DNA of 64,000 nt from Streptomyces sp. NBC_01471 (GCF_041438865.1 NZ_CP109450.1:2459001-2523000); one strand, 5' to 3'. Shown: positions 24,910 to 33,791, counted from the first letter of the stretch. The notes: generated from the letters alone by a model not told the origin. Numbers and translations: made by a program.

Positions 24910-26265
24910 ATGGCGGCAGGCGTCCCCCGGATCTTCGTCTCGCACCTCGCCGGAGTCTCCGTGTTCGACCCGAACGGCGACCAGGTGGGCCGGGTCCGCG
25001 ACCTCGTCGCGATGCTGCGGGTCGGGACCCGCCCGCCCCGGCTGCTCGGGCTGGTCGTCGAGGTGGTCGGCCGCCGCCGGATCTTCCTGCCCATGACCCG
25101 GGTCACCGGTATCGAGTCGGGACAGGTCATCACCACCGGAGTGGTCAATGTGCGCCGCTTCGAACAGCGCCCCACCGAGCGGCTGGTCCTCGGCGAGCTG
25201 CTCGACCGGCGGGTGCGGCTGACCGGGACGGACGAGCAGGTGACCGTCCTCGACGTGTCCGTCCAGCAGCTGCCGGCCCGCCGTGACTGGGAGATCGACA
25301 AGGTCTTCGTACGGAAGGGGAAGGGCGGCGCGCTGCGGCGCAAGGGCGAGACGCTGACGGTCGAGTGGTCGGGGGTCACCGGTTTCTCGCTGGAGGAGGA
25401 GGGGCAGGGCGCGGAGAGCCTGGTCGCCACCTTCGAGGAGCTGCGCCCGGCCGACCTCGCCAATGTGATGCACCATCTGTCGCCCAAGCGCCGGGCGGAG
25501 GTGGCCGCCGCCCTCGACGACGACCGGCTCGCCGACGTGCTGGAGGAACTGCCCGAGGACGACCAGGTGGAGATCCTCGGCAAGCTCCAGGAGGAGCGCG
25601 CGGCCGACGTCCTGGAGGCGATGGACCCGGACGACGCGGCCGACCTGCTGAGCGAGCTGCCCGAGGAGGACAAGGAGCGGCTGCTGACCCTGATGCGGCC
25701 GGACGACGCGGCCGATGTGCGGCGGCTGCTCTCCTACGAGGAGCGGACCGCGGGCGGGCTGATGACGACCGAGCCGATCGTGCTGCGCCCGGACGCGACG
25801 ATCGCCGACGCGCTGGCCCGCGTACGCAAGGAGGACCTCTCCCCCGCGCTGGCCGCGCAGGTGTACGTGTGCAGGCCGCCGGACGAGACGCCGACCGGGA
25901 AGTACCTGGGCGCGGTGCACTTCCAGCGGCTGCTGCGCGATCCGCCGTTCACGCTGGTCGGCGCGATCGTGGACAGCGACCTCCCGCCGCTGCCGCCGCA
26001 GGCCACGCTGCCGGTGCTGACCAGCTATCTCGCCGCGTACAACCTGCTCGCGGCGCCCGTCGTGGACGCGAGCGGCTCGCTGCTCGGGGTGGTCACCGTC
26101 GACGACGTGCTCGACCACCTGCTGCCGAGCGACTGGCGCGAGACCGACTTCCACCAGGAGTCCGGTGTGCCCGACGACCGGCAGGCCGACGACGGCCGGC
26201 CCGATGAGGACGAGGGCCGGGCCGGCCCGGACGAGCACCCGGCGGAGGCCGCCGATGACCGCTGA
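24910..26265 (+). CDS. PRC-barrel / MgtE-N / CBS-domain protein without a membrane channel
   Basis: A 451-residue cytoplasmic protein combining a PRC-barrel-like N-terminus (residues 1-160), an MgtE N-terminal superhelix (about 165-290, with the repeated pattern RRAEVAAALDDDRLADVLEELPEDD, quoted in part: LADVLEELPEDD) and a pair of CBS domains (about 290-420). In MgtE channels these domains sense magnesium, but the five-span channel is missing here, so it is not itself a transporter. The acidic tail is probably disordered. The DUF1003 membrane gene overlaps its 3' end by 11 bases. M. tuberculosis Rv1232c is the likely counterpart. Confidence 0.88.
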   Translation: MAAGVPRIFVSHLAGVSVFDPNGDQVGRVRDLVAMLRVGTRPPRLLGLVVEVVGRRRIFLPMTRVTGIESGQVITTGVVNVRRFEQRPTERLVLGELLDRRVRLTGTDEQVTVLDVSVQQLPARRDWEIDKVFVRKGKGGALRRKGETLTVEWSGVTGFSLEEEGQGAESLVATFEELRPADLANVMHHLSPKRRAEVAAALDDDRLADVLEELPEDDQVEILGKLQEERAADVLEAMDPDDAADLLSELPEEDKERLLTLMRPDDAADVRRLLSYEERTAGGLMTTEPIVLRPDATIADALARVRKEDLSPALAAQVYVCRPPDETPTGKYLGAVHFQRLLRDPPFTLVGAIVDSDLPPLPPQATLPVLTSYLAAYNLLAAPVVDASGSLLGVVTVDDVLDHLLPSDWRETDFHQESGVPDDRQADDGRPDEDEGRAGPDEHPAEAADDR

Positions 26266-26773
26266 GCCGACGTCCCGGGGCCGTCTCGACCAGCCGCTCG
26301 CGCCGAAGCGGCGCTGGCTGCCGGAGTACGACCCGGAGTCCTTCGGGCGGACATCGGAGCGGGTCGCGCGGTTCCTGGGGACCGGGCGGTTCATCGTCTG
26401 GATGACGGTCGTCATCGTCATCTGGGTGGTGTGGAACACCTGGGCCCCGCACGCGCTGCGCTTCGACCCGTTCCCCTTCATCTTCCTGACCCTGGTGCTC
26501 TCGCTCCAGGCCTCGTACGCGGCCCCGCTGATCCTCCTCGCGCAGAACCGCCAGGACGACCGGGACCGGGTCAATCTCGAACAGGACCGCCACCAGAACG
26601 AACGCTCCATCGCCGACACCGAGTACCTCACCCGGGAGATCGCCGCGCTCCGGATGGGCCTCGGCGAGGTCGCCACCCGTGACTGGATCCGGTCCGAACT
26701 CCAGGACCTGGTGAAGGACATGGCGGAGCGGCGGCAGGTATTCCCGCGAGAAAGTGACGAAGCCGACCGCTGA
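26255..26773 (+). CDS. DUF1003 membrane protein
   Basis: A 172-residue protein with two membrane spans: TGRFIVWMTVVIVIWVVWN (about 45-63) and FPFIFLTLVLSLQASYAAPLILL (about 75-98). The signature SLQASYAAPLILLAQNRQ is diagnostic of DUF1003. A coiled-coil-like charged C-terminus follows (NRQDDRDRVNLEQDRHQNE). Its ATG at 26255 lies inside the end of the MgtE-N/CBS gene, so the two are coupled and may act together. Function unknown for the family. Confidence 0.88.
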   Translation: MTAEPTSRGRLDQPLAPKRRWLPEYDPESFGRTSERVARFLGTGRFIVWMTVVIVIWVVWNTWAPHALRFDPFPFIFLTLVLSLQASYAAPLILLAQNRQDDRDRVNLEQDRHQNERSIADTEYLTREIAALRMGLGEVATRDWIRSELQDLVKDMAERRQVFPRESDEADR

Positions 26774-26816
26774 CCGCTCTTTCCCGGCCCCGCCGTGGGC
26801 GCCGTACCATCGACGC

Positions 26817-27950
26817 ATGGCTATGGAAGACGCGGTGCGTGAAGCACTGGCGACAGTGAACGACCCCGAGATCCACCGTCCGATCACCGAACTCGGCATG
26901 GTCAAATCGGTCGACATCGGAGCGGACGGGGCGGTCGCTGTCACGGTCTACCTCACCGTCTCCGGCTGCCCGATGCGCGAGACCATCACCACCAACGTCA
27001 CCGACGCGGTCGCCCGCGTCGAGGGGGTGACAGCGGTCAGCGTCGAGCTGGACGTGATGAGCGACGAGCAGCGCAAGGAGCTCGCGACCTCGCTGCGCGG
27101 GGGCAACGCCGAGCGCGAGGTGCCCTTCGCCAAGCCCGGCTCGCTGACCCGGGTGTACGCGGTCGCGTCCGGGAAGGGCGGCGTCGGCAAGTCGTCGGTG
27201 ACGGTCAACCTGGCCGCCGCGCTGGCCGCCGACGGGCTGAAGGTCGGCGTGGTCGACGCGGACATCTACGGGCACAGCGTGCCGCGGATGCTCGGCGCGT
27301 ACGGTCACCCCACCCAGGTCGAGAACATGATCATGCCGCCGTCGGCGCACGGCGTGAAGGTCATCTCGATCGGCATGTTCACCCCGGGCAACGCCCCGGT
27401 GGTGTGGCGCGGCCCGATGCTGCACCGCGCACTCCAGCAGTTCCTGGCGGACGTCTACTGGGGCGACCTCGACGTGCTCCTGCTGGACCTGCCGCCGGGG
27501 ACCGGCGACATCGCGATCTCGGTGGCGCAGCTGGTGCCGAACGCCGAGATCCTGGTGGTCACCACCCCGCAGCAGGCCGCGGCCGAGGTGGCCGAGCGGG
27601 CCGGCTCCATCGCCGTGCAGACGCACCAGAAGATCGTCGGTGTCGTCGAGAACATGTCGGGCCTGCCCTGCCCGCACTGCGACGAGATGGTCGACGTCTT
27701 CGGTACGGGCGGCGGGCAGAAGGTCGCCGAGGGCCTGACGAAGACCACCGGGGCGACCGTGCCGGTGCTCGGCTCCATCCCGATCGACGTACGGCTGCGC
27801 GAGGGCGGCGACGAGGGCAAGCCCGTCGTACTGACCGACCCGGGCTCCCCGGCGGGCACCGCGCTGCGCGCCATCGCGGACAAGCTGAGCAGCCGTCAGC
27901 GCGGTCTGGCGGGCATGTCGCTCGGGGTCACCCCGCGCAACAAGTTCTAG
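26817..27950 (+). CDS. Iron-sulfur cluster carrier Mrp/ApbC
   Basis: A 377-residue cytoplasmic P-loop ATPase that assembles and delivers Fe-S clusters. An N-terminal MIP18 (DUF59) domain (DPEIHRPITELGMV) is followed by the deviant Walker A GKGGVGKSSV, the partner motif LLLDLPPGTGD, and a CxxC (LPCPHCDE) that binds the bridging cluster. The length is usual for the fused DUF59-Mrp form. ATG at 26817 is preferred; Met3 (26823) is possible. It ends before a 16-bp hairpin shared with the convergent gene. Confidence 0.93.
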   Translation: MAMEDAVREALATVNDPEIHRPITELGMVKSVDIGADGAVAVTVYLTVSGCPMRETITTNVTDAVARVEGVTAVSVELDVMSDEQRKELATSLRGGNAEREVPFAKPGSLTRVYAVASGKGGVGKSSVTVNLAAALAADGLKVGVVDADIYGHSVPRMLGAYGHPTQVENMIMPPSAHGVKVISIGMFTPGNAPVVWRGPMLHRALQQFLADVYWGDLDVLLLDLPPGTGDIAISVAQLVPNAEILVVTTPQQAAAEVAERAGSIAVQTHQKIVGVVENMSGLPCPHCDEMVDVFGTGGGQKVAEGLTKTTGATVPVLGSIPIDVRLREGGDEGKPVVLTDPGSPAGTALRAIADKLSSRQRGLAGMSLGVTPRNKF

Positions 27951-27960
27951 CGACACACGG

Positions 27961-28005
27961 CACCCCCAGGGGGCGGTCCGCCGCGGCGGCCGCCTCCCGG
28001 GGGTG
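27961..28005. terminator. 16-bp hairpin between mrp and a convergent gene
   Basis: The arms at 27961-27976 and 27990-28005 pair over 16 positions with one mismatch and one G-U pair. It starts 10 bases after the mrp stop and could terminate both convergent transcripts. Confidence 0.75.
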
Positions 28006-28049
28006 AGTGCTGCTGTGGTGCACGGCGCGGCTGTCGCCGCGTCGCGTCG

Positions 28050-28661
28050 TCACACGTACGCGGTGATGTCCTTGGCCACGGCGAAGCCCAGCCCGTACGC
28101 ACTCATCCCGCGCCCGTACGCCCCGAGGTGCACCCCGGTCTCGGTGGCCCCGGCCAGTACCCAGCCGAACTCCGTCTCGCGGTAGGAGAACGGCGTCGGT
28201 ACGCCGTCCACCGGCAGCGTCAGCTCCGACCACTCCGGGCCGGACAGGTCGTCCGCGAGCTCGAACGCGGCCTCGGTCTGCTGGTCCAGCCAGTCGTCAC
28301 GCAGGGTGTGGTCCAGCTGCACGGGCCAGGTGCACGCCAGCAGGCCGGACCCCGCGAGCCAGGCCGCGGAGGAGACCGTGGTGGCCTCCAGCACGCCCGT
28401 ACCGTCTCCGCTGCGCCGCACGGGGCTGGACGCGATGGTCACCACGGCGGCGAAGTGTTCCTTCTCAGGTTCTGCGTCCGGTCTCACAGCGGGCTCGTCA
28501 CCGTGTCCCAGCGAGCCGTGCTGGACCGTGCCGTCCGCTGCGACGCCCACCTGCATCAGCCGCCGCGGGCCGGTGAACGCCTCGTCCAGTCCGTACCAGG
28601 AAAAGGGCGCCCTCAGATAGTCGTCGACCGTGTGGGTCCCTGTCCGACTCGTCGTCTCCAT
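28050..28661 (-). CDS. Conserved hypothetical protein (203 residues)
   Basis: A soluble protein of 203 residues with no signal peptide and no motif I recognise. Recurrent features are a Trp-rich beta-like core (PFSWYGLDEAF; AAWLAGSGLLACTW; TEFGWVLAG) and a Gly/Tyr-rich C-terminus (GAYGRGMSAYGLGFAV). It precedes nothing in its own direction except mrp's convergent terminator, and the tatB gene lies just upstream in the same orientation, so it may be the last gene of the htrA-tatB transcript. Function unknown. Confidence 0.68.
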   Translation of the reverse strand: METTSRTGTHTVDDYLRAPFSWYGLDEAFTGPRRLMQVGVAADGTVQHGSLGHGDEPAVRPDAEPEKEHFAAVVTIASSPVRRSGDGTGVLEATTVSSAAWLAGSGLLACTWPVQLDHTLRDDWLDQQTEAAFELADDLSGPEWSELTLPVDGVPTPFSYRETEFGWVLAGATETGVHLGAYGRGMSAYGLGFAVAKDITAYV

Positions 28662-28743
28662 GTGCCGGCCGCCTCCTCGATCCTCAGCGTCCGAAGCGGC
28701 CCACCCCCACGGGCGCCCTCACTGCCGGACAGATGGAGAATAC

Positions 28744-29241
28744 TCAGGTGGCGTCGGCGTCGAACGGCGGACGCTCTTCGGTGTCGACCGTCACACTCTT
28801 CTTCTGCAGGTCAGGGCCGGTCTTCTTCAACAGGTCCGGGCCTGTCGATGAGCCATTGGCGCTACCCGGGGCGATCTCGGCCGCGGTCTCCGTGTCGTCA
28901 TCGGCGGTGCTCGACCTGCCGTTCACGACGTCGGTGATCTCGGAGATCTCCTTCTTCAGATCGAAGCTGCTGCGGATCTCCTTGAGCCCCAGCTCGTCAC
29001 TGCCGTCCATGAGCTGCTTGCGCACGAACGTCTTGGGGTTCAGGTCCTCGAACTCGAAGTCCTTGAACTCGGGGCCGAGCTCGGTGCGGATGTCCTCCTT
29101 GGCGCTCTCGGAGAACTCGCGGATCTTCCGGATCGTGCGGGTGACGTCCTGGATGACCTTCGGCAGCTTGTCCGGGCCGAAAACAATCACGGCGAGCACC
29201 ACGAGCGTCACGATCTCGAGGGGGCCTACGTCATTGAACAC
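28744..29241 (-). CDS. tatB: Twin-arginine translocase subunit TatB
   Basis: A membrane component of the Tat export pathway that helps recognise twin-arginine signal peptides together with TatC. The 165-residue protein starts VFNDVGPLEIVTLVVLAVIVFGPDKLPKVI (quoted in part: VFNDVGPLEIV), with a short N-terminal span, the FGPDKLP hinge and an amphipathic helix, then a long charged, disordered tail, as in TatB rather than TatA. GTG at 29241 has GGAG 7 bases upstream. It follows the HtrA-like gene, as in M. tuberculosis (Rv1223-Rv1224), and belongs to the sigma-factor operon region. Confidence 0.92.
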   Translation of the reverse strand: MFNDVGPLEIVTLVVLAVIVFGPDKLPKVIQDVTRTIRKIREFSESAKEDIRTELGPEFKDFEFEDLNPKTFVRKQLMDGSDELGLKEIRSSFDLKKEISEITDVVNGRSSTADDDTETAAEIAPGSANGSSTGPDLLKKTGPDLQKKSVTVDTEERPPFDADAT

Positions 29242-29344
29242 TTTTGCTCCTGGTGTTCTCCGCGGCCCGCAGGTCGGGGGTGTGGTCCGGGCCCCGACCA
29301 CGGTACCCGGCGAAGGTGCCCGGACGGTACCTTCCACCGGTCTT

Positions 29345-30883
29345 TCATGTGCCGTCGGCTGATCCAAGAGACAAGGTCACAGGCCGGACGCGGCCGTCCC
29401 TGCGGACGGTGAGAGCGAGTCTGTCGCCCGGCCGGTGTGCCCGGATCCTGACGATCAGATCCTGCGCGCTGTGCACCTGTTCACCGTCCACACCTGTGAC
29501 GATGTCCCCCGGCTCGATGCCCGCGGCGGCCCCCGGGCCCCCCGGTGCCACGGCCGGGCCGCCGTCGTTCGCCCGGGCCGCCACCCGGGCGCCGTCGCCC
29601 GCGTACTTCATGTCGAGTGTGACACCGATCACGGGGTGGGCGGCCCTGCCGTTGTTGATCAGTTCCTCGGCGACGCGCTTCGCCTGGTTGATGGGGATGG
29701 CGAACCCGAGCCCGATCGAGCCGCCCTGGCCGCCCTGGCCGCCCTCGGTGTCCGAGCTGTCGTCGGCGGCGCGGATGGCGCTGTTGATGCCGATGACCCG
29801 GGCCTTGCTGTCGACGAGCGGGCCGCCCGAGTTGCCCGGGTTGATCGGGGCGTCGGTCTGGAGCGCGTCGACATAGCTGACGTCGCTGCCGTCGTTCTTC
29901 CCGCCGCCGGACGTGATCGGGCGGTCCTTGGCGCTGATGATGCCGGAGGTCACCGTGTCCGCGAGGTCGAAGGGGGCGCCGATGGCGACGACCGGGTCGC
30001 CGACCTGCACGTTGTCGGAGTTGCCCAGCGGCAGCGGGGTGAGTCCGGACACCCCGGTGACCTGGACCACGGCCAGGTCGTAGCCGCTGTCCCTGCCGAC
30101 GACCCGGGCTTTGGCGCTCTCACCGCCGCTGAACGTGACGGTGATGTCGCCGGCGGAACCAGCGGGTTCGACCACGTGGTTGTTGGTGAGGATGCGCCCC
30201 TCGCGGTCGAGGACGAAACCGGTACCGGTGTCCGCCTCGTCGCCTCCCCTGACATGCAGGGTGACCACGCTGGGCAGCGCGCTCGCGGCGATCCCCGCCA
30301 CGGTGCCCGGCGCGCGGGCGGGGCTCTCCCTGCCTGCCTGCGGGAGCCGTACGTCCGAGAACGAGCCGTTCAGCACGGAGTACGCGCCCAGGCCGCCACC
30401 GATGACACCGGTGACCAGCGCGACGACCACCATGACCACGACCGCTCGACGCCGGTGTCCCTTTTCCCCGATCGCCTCCCGGACGGGCGGCGAAGGCGGT
30501 GACGGGGGCGTGCCCCACGGGTCGTATCGCAGCCACTGGGGGGACTGCTGGACGGGCGGTGCGGGGGCCCAGGGGCCCGGACCACCGCAGGGCGGGGTGC
30601 CGTAGGGGTCGGGGTCGTGCAGGGCCCGTGGACGACCGGCAGGGGCTTCACCTGTCAGGTGCGCTGCCTGGGTGCCGCTCGCCGGGGTCCGCGCAGGTGC
30701 CGGGGGTTCGGGGGGCTGGGACGGCGGCCCTGGATTTTCGGGCGCGGGGCTCAACGGCTCGGGGCTCAACGGCGCGGGGCTCAACGGCGCGGGAGGTTCC
30801 GGTGTGGGACGGGCCGCCGTACGTGGCGGGGTGGGCCTGCTCCACCCGTTGGCGTCCGGCCCGGTGGGCCTCCCGTCGTCCAT
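29345..30883 (-). CDS. Membrane-anchored HtrA/DegP-like serine protease with PDZ domain
   Basis: A 512-residue envelope protease/chaperone. The first 140 residues are cytoplasmic and extremely proline-rich. One membrane span follows (about 145-167, AVVVMVVVALVTGVIGGGLG), then an extracytoplasmic trypsin-like domain with His in LTNNHVVEP, Asp in SGYDLAVVQV and Ser in NPGNSGGPLVD, then one PDZ domain (VAPGGPGAAAGIEPGDIVTGVDG, quoted in part: AAGIEPGDIVTGVDG). ATG at 30883 has GGGGAG 4 bases upstream. It lies between the anti-sigma and tatB genes and probably responds to cell-envelope stress. Confidence 0.92.
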   Translation of the reverse strand: MDDGRPTGPDANGWSRPTPPRTAARPTPEPPAPLSPAPLSPEPLSPAPENPGPPSQPPEPPAPARTPASGTQAAHLTGEAPAGRPRALHDPDPYGTPPCGGPGPWAPAPPVQQSPQWLRYDPWGTPPSPPSPPVREAIGEKGHRRRAVVVMVVVALVTGVIGGGLGAYSVLNGSFSDVRLPQAGRESPARAPGTVAGIAASALPSVVTLHVRGGDEADTGTGFVLDREGRILTNNHVVEPAGSAGDITVTFSGGESAKARVVGRDSGYDLAVVQVTGVSGLTPLPLGNSDNVQVGDPVVAIGAPFDLADTVTSGIISAKDRPITSGGGKNDGSDVSYVDALQTDAPINPGNSGGPLVDSKARVIGINSAIRAADDSSDTEGGQGGQGGSIGLGFAIPINQAKRVAEELINNGRAAHPVIGVTLDMKYAGDGARVAARANDGGPAVAPGGPGAAAGIEPGDIVTGVDGEQVHSAQDLIVRIRAHRPGDRLALTVRRDGRVRPVTLSLGSADGT

Positions 30884-30991
30884 GCTCTCCCCGCACCTGC
30901 CCCACGCTCCGCGTGCCCTGTGCTCCGCGAGCCCTGTGGCGGGCAGCCTGTCAGGGATTCAGCCAGGTTTCCAGAGAGGGGCGGAGCCCGC

Positions 30992-31924
30992 TCAGTGCAG
31001 GGCGGAAGTCGGCAGGCCCGAGGGGTCCGGAGCGGCGAGCGGGACCGGTGGCGGCGTGGTCGTCGGGCTCGGCTGTGCGGGCTCGGCAGGCGGGTTGGCG
31101 GCCAGCGGGGGACGGACGGCGGACAGCGACGAGACAGTGACCAGCGGGGTCGTCAGCGAGTACAGCGACTGCCTGCTCGCACGGGCGTCGGGTGCGGCCG
31201 CCGCGTGCCGCCCGCCGAAGGCGGTGGGCAGGACCGGGGGCCGTCCGCCGTGGTTCAGCCGGGCGCCGTCGCCGGTGCGCCGCCGGTGCGGATCCGCGCC
31301 GATGCCGACGGGGTCCGTGACGCTCATCGGCGTCACGTTGTTGGGCGGCCCGTCGGTGTGCGCCGGGGATTCGCCCGTGCCGTCGAACGGCAGCGTGCCG
31401 CCCAGCGCGATGGCGGCCAGCGAGACCGCGCTGGCGGCCGCGAACGCGAATCGCCGGCCGCGCCAGGCCGACCGCTCCTGATCGCTCCGGCCCACGGGGT
31501 GGATCCGAAATCCGCCGGCCGGGCCACCGTCCGGGATCGTGGTGGCGTGCGGTCCCGCGGGCACATAGCCGAAGGTGTCGATCCGGTCGTCGGACGGGCG
31601 CCCGTCCGACGACCGGGCGGCCCCGAAGAACTCGTCGGCGAAGCGGCCGCCGAACGGTCCGCGCCGGCCCTCTTCGCCGCTGCCGGGCCCGGCGGGCAGT
31701 CCCTGGAGGCGGGCGAGCAGCCCTTCGGAGGGCGGCGGGGGCGCGGTCTCGGCGAAGACGCTTTTCAGCCGGCGCTGCGCGTCGGCCTCGGTCTTGCACT
31801 TCGCACAGGTGGCCAGGTGCGCGAGGACCCGCTCGCGGGCGTCGTGCTTCAGCTCACCGTCGACCAGCGCGGCGAGCCGGTCCCCGAGGTGCTGTTCGGC
31901 CGGGGTCGGACTGGATCCACTCAC
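30992..31924 (-). CDS. Zinc-binding anti-sigma factor (ZAS, RseA-like)
   Basis: A membrane-anchored inhibitor of the adjacent ECF sigma factor, 310 residues. The N-terminal ZAS domain has H27 and the H36-x3-C40-x2-C43 motif (HLATCAKC), which may be redox sensitive. A disordered linker leads to one membrane span at about 159-177 ([18 protein letters not shown]) and an extracytoplasmic Pro/Ala-rich tail, allowing signalling across the membrane. GTG at 31924 overlaps the sigma stop by 4 bases (GTGA), so the partners are coupled. The arrangement equals M. tuberculosis rseA after sigE. Confidence 0.9.
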   Translation of the reverse strand: MSGSSPTPAEQHLGDRLAALVDGELKHDARERVLAHLATCAKCKTEADAQRRLKSVFAETAPPPPSEGLLARLQGLPAGPGSGEEGRRGPFGGRFADEFFGAARSSDGRPSDDRIDTFGYVPAGPHATTIPDGGPAGGFRIHPVGRSDQERSAWRGRRFAFAAASAVSLAAIALGGTLPFDGTGESPAHTDGPPNNVTPMSVTDPVGIGADPHRRRTGDGARLNHGGRPPVLPTAFGGRHAAAAPDARASRQSLYSLTTPLVTVSSLSAVRPPLAANPPAEPAQPSPTTTPPPVPLAAPDPSGLPTSALH

Positions 31925-32754
31925 GCGGTCCCATCCTCTCCATCCAGGCCGGGTGCCACCCCGGCCAGCGCGCGCTGCTCGGCGCGACGGGCCTCGGGCG
32001 AACGGTGCTTGAGTGCCTTGCGCAGGTGGGAGCGGCCACGGTGGATCCTGCTGCGGACGGTGCCGAGCTTGACGCCCAGCGTCGCGGCGATCTCCTCGTA
32101 CGACAGCCCCTCGATGTCACAGAGGACGACTGCCGCACGGAACTCCGGTGCCAGGGTGTCCAGCGCCTGCTGGACGTCCGCGTCGAAGTGCGTGTCGTGG
32201 AAGACCTGCTGCGGTGACGGCTCACGGCTCGGCAGCCGCTCTGCCGCGTCGTCCCCGAGGGCGTCGAAGCGGATCCGCTGCTTGCGGCGGACCATGTCCA
32301 GGAAGAGGTTGGTGGTGATGCGGTGCAGCCAGCCCTCGAACGTGCCCGGCGTGTACGTCGACAGCGAGCGGAAGACGCGGACGAAGACTTCCTGGGTGAG
32401 GTCCTCGGCGTCATGCTGGTTGCCGGTCAGGCGGTAGGCGAGCCGGTAGACCCGGCCGCTGTGCGTGCTGACGATCTCCTCCCACGAGGGCGGAGTCCAT
32501 GTCTGCGCGTCCGCGTCTGAGGCGAAAGTCGCGGTCTGTACCGAGTCAGCAGCGCTGGAGCTGTCAGCAATGTCGGTCACGGATTTCGGCTCACCCGCCG
32601 ACCTGAGAAAGCGCCGCAGCACTCCTCCCCGATCCACAGGCGCAGCCGCACCTCCCCTGTCGGCTCTGGTGGTGTCCAGTAGAGCCCCTACCATAGCCAC
32701 CTCGCCCGTTAGCTCCGGATAAGACTGATTGCCGGAATCCTCGTACATCCGCAT
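31921..32754 (-). CDS. ECF RNA polymerase sigma factor, SigE-like
   Basis: An extracytoplasmic-function sigma factor, most like M. tuberculosis SigE by context. Region 2 is [28 protein letters not shown] (in part: [14 protein letters not shown]) and region 4 holds the [23 protein letters not shown]. About 90 N-terminal residues precede region 2, are disordered and have poor GC3. Several starts are possible: ATG 32754 (AGGAGGG 8 bases upstream), ATG 32748, or ATG 32694 (GAGG 5 bases upstream). If the ECF promoter at 32772-32797 is used, the first ribosome binding site would be at the transcript's very 5' end, which favours 32694 for that transcript. It is coupled to its anti-sigma gene. Confidence 0.93.
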   Translation of the reverse strand: MRMYEDSGNQSYPELTGEVAMVGALLDTTRADRGGAAAPVDRGGVLRRFLRSAGEPKSVTDIADSSSAADSVQTATFASDADAQTWTPPSWEEIVSTHSGRVYRLAYRLTGNQHDAEDLTQEVFVRVFRSLSTYTPGTFEGWLHRITTNLFLDMVRRKQRIRFDALGDDAAERLPSREPSPQQVFHDTHFDADVQQALDTLAPEFRAAVVLCDIEGLSYEEIAATLGVKLGTVRSRIHRGRSHLRKALKHRSPEARRAEQRALAGVAPGLDGEDGTA

Positions 32755-32771
32755 CCCCCCTGCCCTCCTAC

Positions 32772-32797
32772 AACGCCCGGTCCCATCTGCGGGTTCC
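32772..32797 (-). promoter_or_regulatory. ECF-type autoregulatory promoter of the sigma operon (GGAAC-N18-GTT)
   Basis: On the minus strand GGAAC (32797-32793) is followed by 18 bases and GTT (32774-32772), the consensus shape for ECF sigma factors of the SigE/SigH/SigR groups. It reads into the sigma gene, suggesting autoregulation. On the other strand TACAGT (32811-32816) is a plausible -10 for the divergent methyltransferase. Confidence 0.6.
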
Positions 32798-32821
32798 CGG
32801 GCGCAGCGGATACAGTCACGA

Positions 32822-33487
32822 GTGCGCCAACTACGGGGACAGGAGAGGGCCATTACCGCCAACCGGCAGACGAGCTGGGCCTTCGCCGACGCGTTTGTCG
32901 CCGAGGACGAAGCCCTGCGCTGGGCCCGCGACCGGGCCCGCGACTCCGGCCTGCCCTCGGTCTCGCCCGGCACCGGTGCGGCACTGCGGCTGCTCGCCGC
33001 CACCACCGACGCCAAAGCGGTGGCCGAAATCGGTACGGGGACCGGCGTATCGGGCATCTACCTGCTCCAGGGCATGCGGCCGGACGGCGTGCTGACCACC
33101 GTCGACCCGGAGCCCGAGCGCCAGGGCTTCGCCCGTCAGGCCTTCCGCTCCGCCGGCTTCGCCGCGAACCGGTCGCGCTTCATCCCCGGCCGGGCCCTCG
33201 ACGTACTGCCGCGCCTCGCGGACGGCGGGTACGACCTCGTGTTCTGCGACGGCGACCGGCTGGAGTCACTGGACGTGCTCGCTGAATCGTTGCGCCTGCT
33301 GCGGCCCGGCGGACTGGTGTGTTTCGAGGGGGTCTTCGCGGACGGCCGCACGGTCGACTCCGCCGCACAGCCCGCCGAAGTGCTGCACCTGCGTGACCTG
33401 CTGCGCACCGTGCGCGAGAGCCAGGAGCTGCTGCCCTCGCTCCTCCCGGTCGGTGACGGGCTGCTCTGCGCCGTACGTCTGGGCTGA
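32822..33487 (+). CDS. SAM-dependent O-methyltransferase
   Basis: A 221-residue class I methyltransferase of the catechol-O-methyltransferase-like family. The SAM site is [20 protein letters not shown] (motif I) with TTVDPEPE as the acidic ribose-binding end of strand 2 and DLVFCDGD as motif IV. GTG at 32822 may be leaderless, since TACAGT ends 5 bases before it. An alternative is ATT at 32852 behind a good ribosome binding site (AGGAGAGG). It is divergent from the sigma factor exactly as Rv1220c is from sigE in M. tuberculosis. The methyl acceptor is unknown. Confidence 0.88.
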   Translation: MRQLRGQERAITANRQTSWAFADAFVAEDEALRWARDRARDSGLPSVSPGTGAALRLLAATTDAKAVAEIGTGTGVSGIYLLQGMRPDGVLTTVDPEPERQGFARQAFRSAGFAANRSRFIPGRALDVLPRLADGGYDLVFCDGDRLESLDVLAESLRLLRPGGLVCFEGVFADGRTVDSAAQPAEVLHLRDLLRTVRESQELLPSLLPVGDGLLCAVRLG

Positions 33488-33530
33488 GCGCACAGCCGCC
33501 TGCCCCGCGGAACACCTCTGCCGGGCGTCA

Positions 33531-33562
33531 CCGCTGAACACCGCTACCGCTGAACACCGCTG
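33531..33562 (+). repeat. Tandem 16-bp repeat x2
   Basis: CCGCTGAACACCGCTA (33531-33546) is followed at once by CCGCTGAACACCGCTG (33547-33562), differing in the last base. It lies between the methyltransferase stop and a terminator. It is probably a local slippage product. Confidence 0.6.
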
Positions 33563-33569
33563 TGAAACA

Positions 33570-33599
33570 CCACTGCCCCGGCCGGAGCCGGGGCAGTGG
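33570..33599. terminator. 13-bp perfect hairpin between convergent genes
   Basis: CCACTGCCCCGGC pairs perfectly with GCCGGGGCAGTGG around a CGGA loop. It lies between the methyltransferase (stop 33487) and the DUF3117 gene (stop 33624) and probably serves both. Confidence 0.85.
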
Positions 33600-33623
33600 A
33601 GAGAACAATGGGGGGCGTCCGCG

Positions 33624-33791
33624 TCAGCCGACGACCTTCTTCAGCGCGTCGCCGAGTGCATCGGCCTCGTCCGGAGTCAGCTCGACAACAAGTCGTCCGC
33701 CGCCTTCGAGCGGAACGCGCATGACGATGCCCCGCCCCTCCTTGGTCACCTCGAGCGGGCCGTCGCCCGTCCGCGGCTTCATGGCCGCCAT
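33624..33791 (-). CDS. DUF3117 family small protein
   Basis: A 55-residue protein beginning MAAMKPRTGDGPLEVTKEGR and ending DEADALGDALKKVVG, matching DUF3117, one of the most conserved small proteins of Actinobacteria. The function is unknown. ATG at 33791 has AAGGGG upstream; the longer open frame adds atypical residues. In M. tuberculosis the family member (Rv1211) also neighbours tagA. Confidence 0.9.
   Translation of the reverse strand: MAAMKPRTGDGPLEVTKEGRGIVMRVPLEGGGRLVVELTPDEADALGDALKKVVG

Noticed and set aside
23977..26721. 914-codon minus-strand frame spanning the lipoprotein and the MgtE-like gene
   Set aside because: Only its last 251 codons form a sensible lipoprotein with signal peptide and ribosome binding site; the rest is antisense to the MgtE-N/CBS and DUF1003 genes.
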